Shown here: positions 60,701 to 64,000 of the stretch, piece by piece
Numbering within the stretch: the first letter of the stretch is position 1
Layout: every line of letters starts with the position of its first letter
Assembly (NCBI GenBank): GCA_958295665.1
Contig: OY282558.1
Span: forward strand, 133,042,701 to 133,106,700
Length of the DNA stretch: 64,000 nucleotides
Reading direction: 5' to 3'
Source of the DNA: Tipula vernalis
Lineage: Eukaryota; Arthropoda; Insecta; Diptera; Tipulidae
Made by a program: the position numbers and the translations under genes
Notes under the pieces: model-generated
Seen by the model: only the letters and a program-made list of their open reading frames with translations
Told to the model about the DNA's origin: nothing
Database searches by the model: none

Positions 60701-63131
60701 TTCTATTCTTGATACCTTTAATGACAGGTCTCGAGACCTGTAAATGCTGTGCCAACGCGTATTTAGATTCCATAATTATTTCCGTACATTTCATAGAAAA
60801 TTCGATTTGAGGAAAATCACCTTATTATGGATCAGACGATTCAGAGCTATAAAAATCCTAAATCTGCAATTGTGCTCCGATTGCTGTTCTTAATACCTCT
60901 AATGATAGGCCTCAGGACCCGTAATTTTTATGCCAACGAGTATTTAGGTTCCTTCATTTCATTGAAAATCACCTTACTATACATCAGCCGATTCAGAGCC
61001 ATAAAAATCTAAAATCTGCAATTGTGCTCCGATTTCTGTTCTTGATACCTTTAATGACAGGTTTCGAGACCTGTAAATGCTGTGCCAACGCGTATTTAGA
61101 TTCCATAATTATTTCCGTACATTTCATAGAAAATTCGATTTGATGAAAATCACCTTACTATAGATCAGACGATTCAGAGCTATAAAAATCCAAAATCTGC
61201 AAATGGGCTCCGATTGCTGTTCTTAATACCTCTAATGATAGGCCTCAGGACCTGTAATTTTCATGCTAACGAGTATTTAGATTCCTTGATTCCATTGAAA
61301 ATCACCTTACTATACATCAGCCGATTCAGAGCTATAAAAATCTAAAATTTGCAATTGTGCTCCGATTGCTGTTCTTAATACCTCTAATGATAGGCCTCAG
61401 GACCTGTAATTTTCATGCTAACGAGTATTTAGATTCCTTGATTCCATTGAAAATCACCTTACTATACATCAGCCGATTCAGAGCCATAAAAATCTAAAAT
61501 CTGCAATTGTGCTCCGATTTCTATTCTTGATACCTTTAATGACAGGTCTCGAGACCTGTAAATGCTGTGCCAACGCGTATTTAGATTCCATAATTATTTC
61601 CGTACATTTCATAGAAAATTCGATTTGATGAAATTCACCTTATTATGGATCAGACGATTCAGAGCTATAAAAATCCTAAATCTGCAATTGTGCTCCGATT
61701 GCTGTTCTTAATACCTCTAATGATAGGCCTCAGGACCCGTAATTTTTATGCCAACGAGTATTTAGGTTCCTTCATTTCATTGAAAATCACCTTACTATAC
61801 ATCAGCCGATTCAGAGCCATACAAATCTAAAATCTGCAATTGTTCTCCGATTTATGTTCTTAATACCTTTAATGACAGGTCTCGAGACCTGTAAATGCTT
61901 TGCCAACGCGTATTTAGATTCCATAATTGTTTCCGTACATTTCATAGAAAATTCGATTTGATGAAAATCACCTTATTATGGATCAGACGATTCAGAGCTA
62001 TAAAAATCCTAAATCTGCAATTGTGCTCCGATTGCTGTTCTTAATACCTCTAATGATAGGCCTCAGAACCTGTAATTTTCATGCTAACGAGTATTTAGAT
62101 TCCTTGATTCCATTGAAAATCACCTTACTATACATCAGCCGATTCAGAGCCATAAAAATCTAAAATCTGCAATTGTGCTCCGATTTATGTTCTTAATACC
62201 TTTATTGACAGGTCTCGAGACCTGTAAATGCTTTGCCAACGCGTATTTAGATTCCATAATTGTTTCCGTACATTTCATAGAAAATTCGATTTGATGAAAA
62301 TCACCTTACTATAGATCAGACGATTCAGAGCTATAAAAATCCAAAATCTGCAAATGGGCTCCGATTGCTGTTCTTAATACCTCTAGTGATAGGCCTCAGG
62401 ACCTGTAATTTTCATGCTAACGAGTATTTAGATTCCTTGATTCCATTGAAAATCACCTTACTATACATCAGCCGATTCAGAGCTATAAAAATCTAAAATC
62501 TGCAATTGTGCTCCGATTGCTGTTCTTAATACCTCTAATGATAGGCCTCAGGACCTGTAATTTTCATGCTAACGAGTATTTAGATTCCTTGATTCCATTG
62601 AAAATCACCTTACTATACATCAGCCGATTCAGAGCCATAAAAATCTAAAATCTGCAATTGTGCTCCGATTTCTATTCTTGATACCTTTAATGACAGGTCT
62701 CGAGACCTGTAAATGCTGTGCCAACGCGTATTTAGATTCCATAATTATTTCCGTACATTTCATAGAAAATTCGATTTGATGAAAATCACCTTATTATGGA
62801 TCAGACGATTCAGAGCTATAAAAATCCTAAATCTGCAATTGTGCTCCGATTGCTGTTCTTAATACCTCTAATGATAGGCCTCAGGACCCGTAATTTTTAT
62901 GCCAACGAGTATTTAGGTTCCTTCATTTCATTGAAAATCACCTTACTATACATCAGCCGATTCAGAGCCATAAAAATCTAAAATCTGCAATTGTGCTCCG
63001 ATTTATGTTCTTAATACCTTTAATGACAGGTCTCGAGACCTGTAAATGCTTTGCCAACGCGTATTTAGATTCCATGATCGTTTCCGTACATTTCATAGAA
63101 AATTCGATTTGATGAAAATCACATTATTATG
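54739..63131. repeat. 1,151-bp seven-mer domain (A-B-A-B-A-A-B)
   Basis: Complete units of 1,151 bp (4 x 152 + 3 x 181) lie at 54739-55889, 57555-58705, 60830-61980 and 61981-63131. The last two are built as 818 + 333 in rotated order. Shortened units are 999 bp (55890-56888, one A missing) and 666 bp (56889-57554). The segment 58706-60829 is 2,124 bp, fitting 8 A + 5 B plus a four-base gain (tacatacatcag near 58857) and a one-base loss near 59178. No C monomers occur in this domain. B monomers come in three forms: tttcgag; tatgttc with gctttgcc and attgtttcc; and ctattcttg. Confidence 0.87.
59194..59345. repeat. Representative hybrid monomer, B head and A tail, 152 bp
   Basis: The head is B type (gatttctgttcttgataccttt) and the tail is A type (ataggcctcaggacctgtaattttcatg). 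The switch is at taatga, just left of the palindrome. Related cases with tttaattatagg or tttaatgatagg occur near 23795, 30545, 38767 and 39590. It is the reciprocal of the A-head/B-tail class. Confidence 0.82.
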
Positions 63132-64000
63132 GATCAGACGATTCAGAGCTATAAAAATCCTAAATCTGCAATTGTGCTCCGATTGCTGTTCTTAATACCT
63201 CTAATGATAGGCCTCAGGACCCGTAATTTTTATGCCAACGAGTATTTAGGTTCCTTCATTTCATTGAAAATCACCTTACTATACATCGGCCGATTCAGAG
63301 CCATAAAAATCTAAAATCTGCAATTGTGCTCCGATTTCTGTTCTTGATACCTTTAATGACAGGTTTCGAGACCTGTAAATGCTGTGCCAACGCGTATTTA
63401 GATTCCATAATTATTTCCGTACATTTCATAGAAAATTCGATTTGATGAAAATCACCTTACTATAGATCAGACGATTCAGAGCTATAAAAATCCTAAATCT
63501 GCAATTGTGCTCCGATTGCTGTTCTTAATACCTCTAATGATAGGCCTCAGGACCTGTAATTTTCATGCTAACGAGTATTTAGATTCCTTGATTCCATTGA
63601 AAATCACCTTACTATACATCAGCCGATTCAGAGCCATAAAAATCTAAAATCTGCAATTGTGCTCCGATTGCTGTTCTTAATACCTCTAATGATAGGCCTC
63701 AGGACCTGTAATTTTCATGCTAACGAGTATTTAGGTTCCTTGATTCCATTGTAATTGTGCTCCGATTTCTGTTCTTGATACCTTTAATGACAGGTTTCGA
63801 GACCTGTAAATGCTGTGCCAACGCGTATTTAGATTCCATAATTATTTCCGTACATTTCATAGAAAATTCGAATTGATGAAAATCACCTTACTATAGATCA
63901 GACGATTCAGAGCTATAAAAATCCAAAATCTGCAATTGTGCTCCGATTGCTGTTCTTAATACCTCTAATGATAGGCCTCAGGACCTGTAATTTTCATGCT
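63132..64000. repeat. Satellite array continuing to the window end, with one broken monomer
   Basis: The A/B series continues. Near 63,750 an A tail (attccattg) is joined directly to a B head (taattgtgctccg), so the usual tgaaaatcacc...cgattcagagc...aaatctgc stretch is missing. The joint is at a short attg/aattg overlap. The last monomer is cut by the window edge, so the array extends further. Confidence 0.85.

Larger units (their letters stand above)
11392..64000. repeat. Satellite DNA array, 152/181-bp related monomers, over 52.6 kb, open to the right
   Basis: From the truncated BEL/Pao relic to the end of the window the sequence is one head-to-tail tandem array. All monomers share the anchors cgattcagagc, aaatctgcaattgtgctccg (often with the aaatgggctccg variant), a central aggcctcagg or aggtctcgagacc box, a gtatttag box and tgaaaatcacc. 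Short A monomers are 152 bp and long B monomers 181 bp; C and hybrid types also occur. Monomers are joined without unique spacers. I found no transposon insertion, inversion or long unrelated stretch inside. It probably belongs to constitutive heterochromatin. Centromeric, pericentromeric or other location is not decidable here. Short open frames recur in it only because the sequence repeats. Confidence 0.97.

Noticed and set aside
12778..63314. Many 61-, 66-, 72-, 98- and 106-codon open frames in the array
   Set aside because: They are translations of the satellite itself. The 333-bp dimer is a multiple of three, so the same frame recurs. Protein variants follow monomer variants, no known domain is seen, and frames on both strands appear alike.
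11392..64000. CRISPR array
   Set aside because: Repeats of 152-181 bp are contiguous, with no unique spacers and no cas genes, and the context is eukaryotic.
11392..64000. Hammerhead ribozyme in the satellite, as known in some insect satellites
   Set aside because: The tttgatgaaaatc box resembles the core only loosely. CTGATGA and a matching GAAA with flanking helices were not found.
11392..64000. CENP-B box
   Set aside because: The best candidate (attcgatttgatgaaaa) lacks the needed A and CGGG positions.

Overview
The window looks like heterochromatic DNA of an insect, probably a fly. It holds a BEL/Pao LTR retrotransposon with DUF1759-type Gag and DUF5641-type Pol ends, a degraded non-LTR element with RT and RNase H, and a very long AT-rich satellite array. 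I cannot name the species, and I see no host protein-coding gene, tRNA gene or rRNA gene.

Bases 1-11,391 are a nest of transposable elements, all coding on the minus strand. Bases 1-1,014 are AT-rich and featureless. A decayed non-LTR retrotransposon (R1/LOA-like by motif) occupies about 1,015-1,407 and 8,915-9,560. It is split by an almost intact BEL/Pao element at 1,408-8,909. That element has two 673-bp LTRs that read as identical, a perfect 5-bp target duplication (gagtc), a tRNA-Tyr-type primer-binding site, a polypurine tract and one long gag-pol frame. The frame is broken by one base inside the integrase core. A second, older BEL/Pao relic (about 9,795-11,396) keeps only the end of pol and probably a 3' LTR. 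It stops abruptly in the integrase zinc-binding region, where the satellite begins.

Bases ~11,392-64,000 (about 52.6 kb, running off the right edge) are one uninterrupted head-to-tail satellite array of roughly 320 monomers (estimated from lengths). There are two main related monomers: short A (152 bp) and long B (181 bp, with 29 bp in two blocks that A lacks). B carries a perfect 18-bp palindrome; A has a degenerate form. A third class, C (155 bp), and two hybrid classes (A head/B tail, 181 bp; B head/A tail, 152 bp) all have their junctions at or beside this palindrome.

The array is divided into domains. Bases 11,392-11,933 are a worn edge. Bases 11,934-16,595 are exactly 14 B-A dimers of 333 bp. 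About 16.6-54.2 kb is a complex domain with C monomers, hybrids, a 514-bp unit, an 809-bp five-mer, block duplications of about 3 kb and a 3,889-bp unit. About 54.7-63.1 kb is built on a 1,151-bp seven-mer (A-B-A-B-A-A-B). This pattern fits repeated unequal exchange and segmental amplification. Its function (centromeric, pericentromeric or other heterochromatin) cannot be read from sequence alone.
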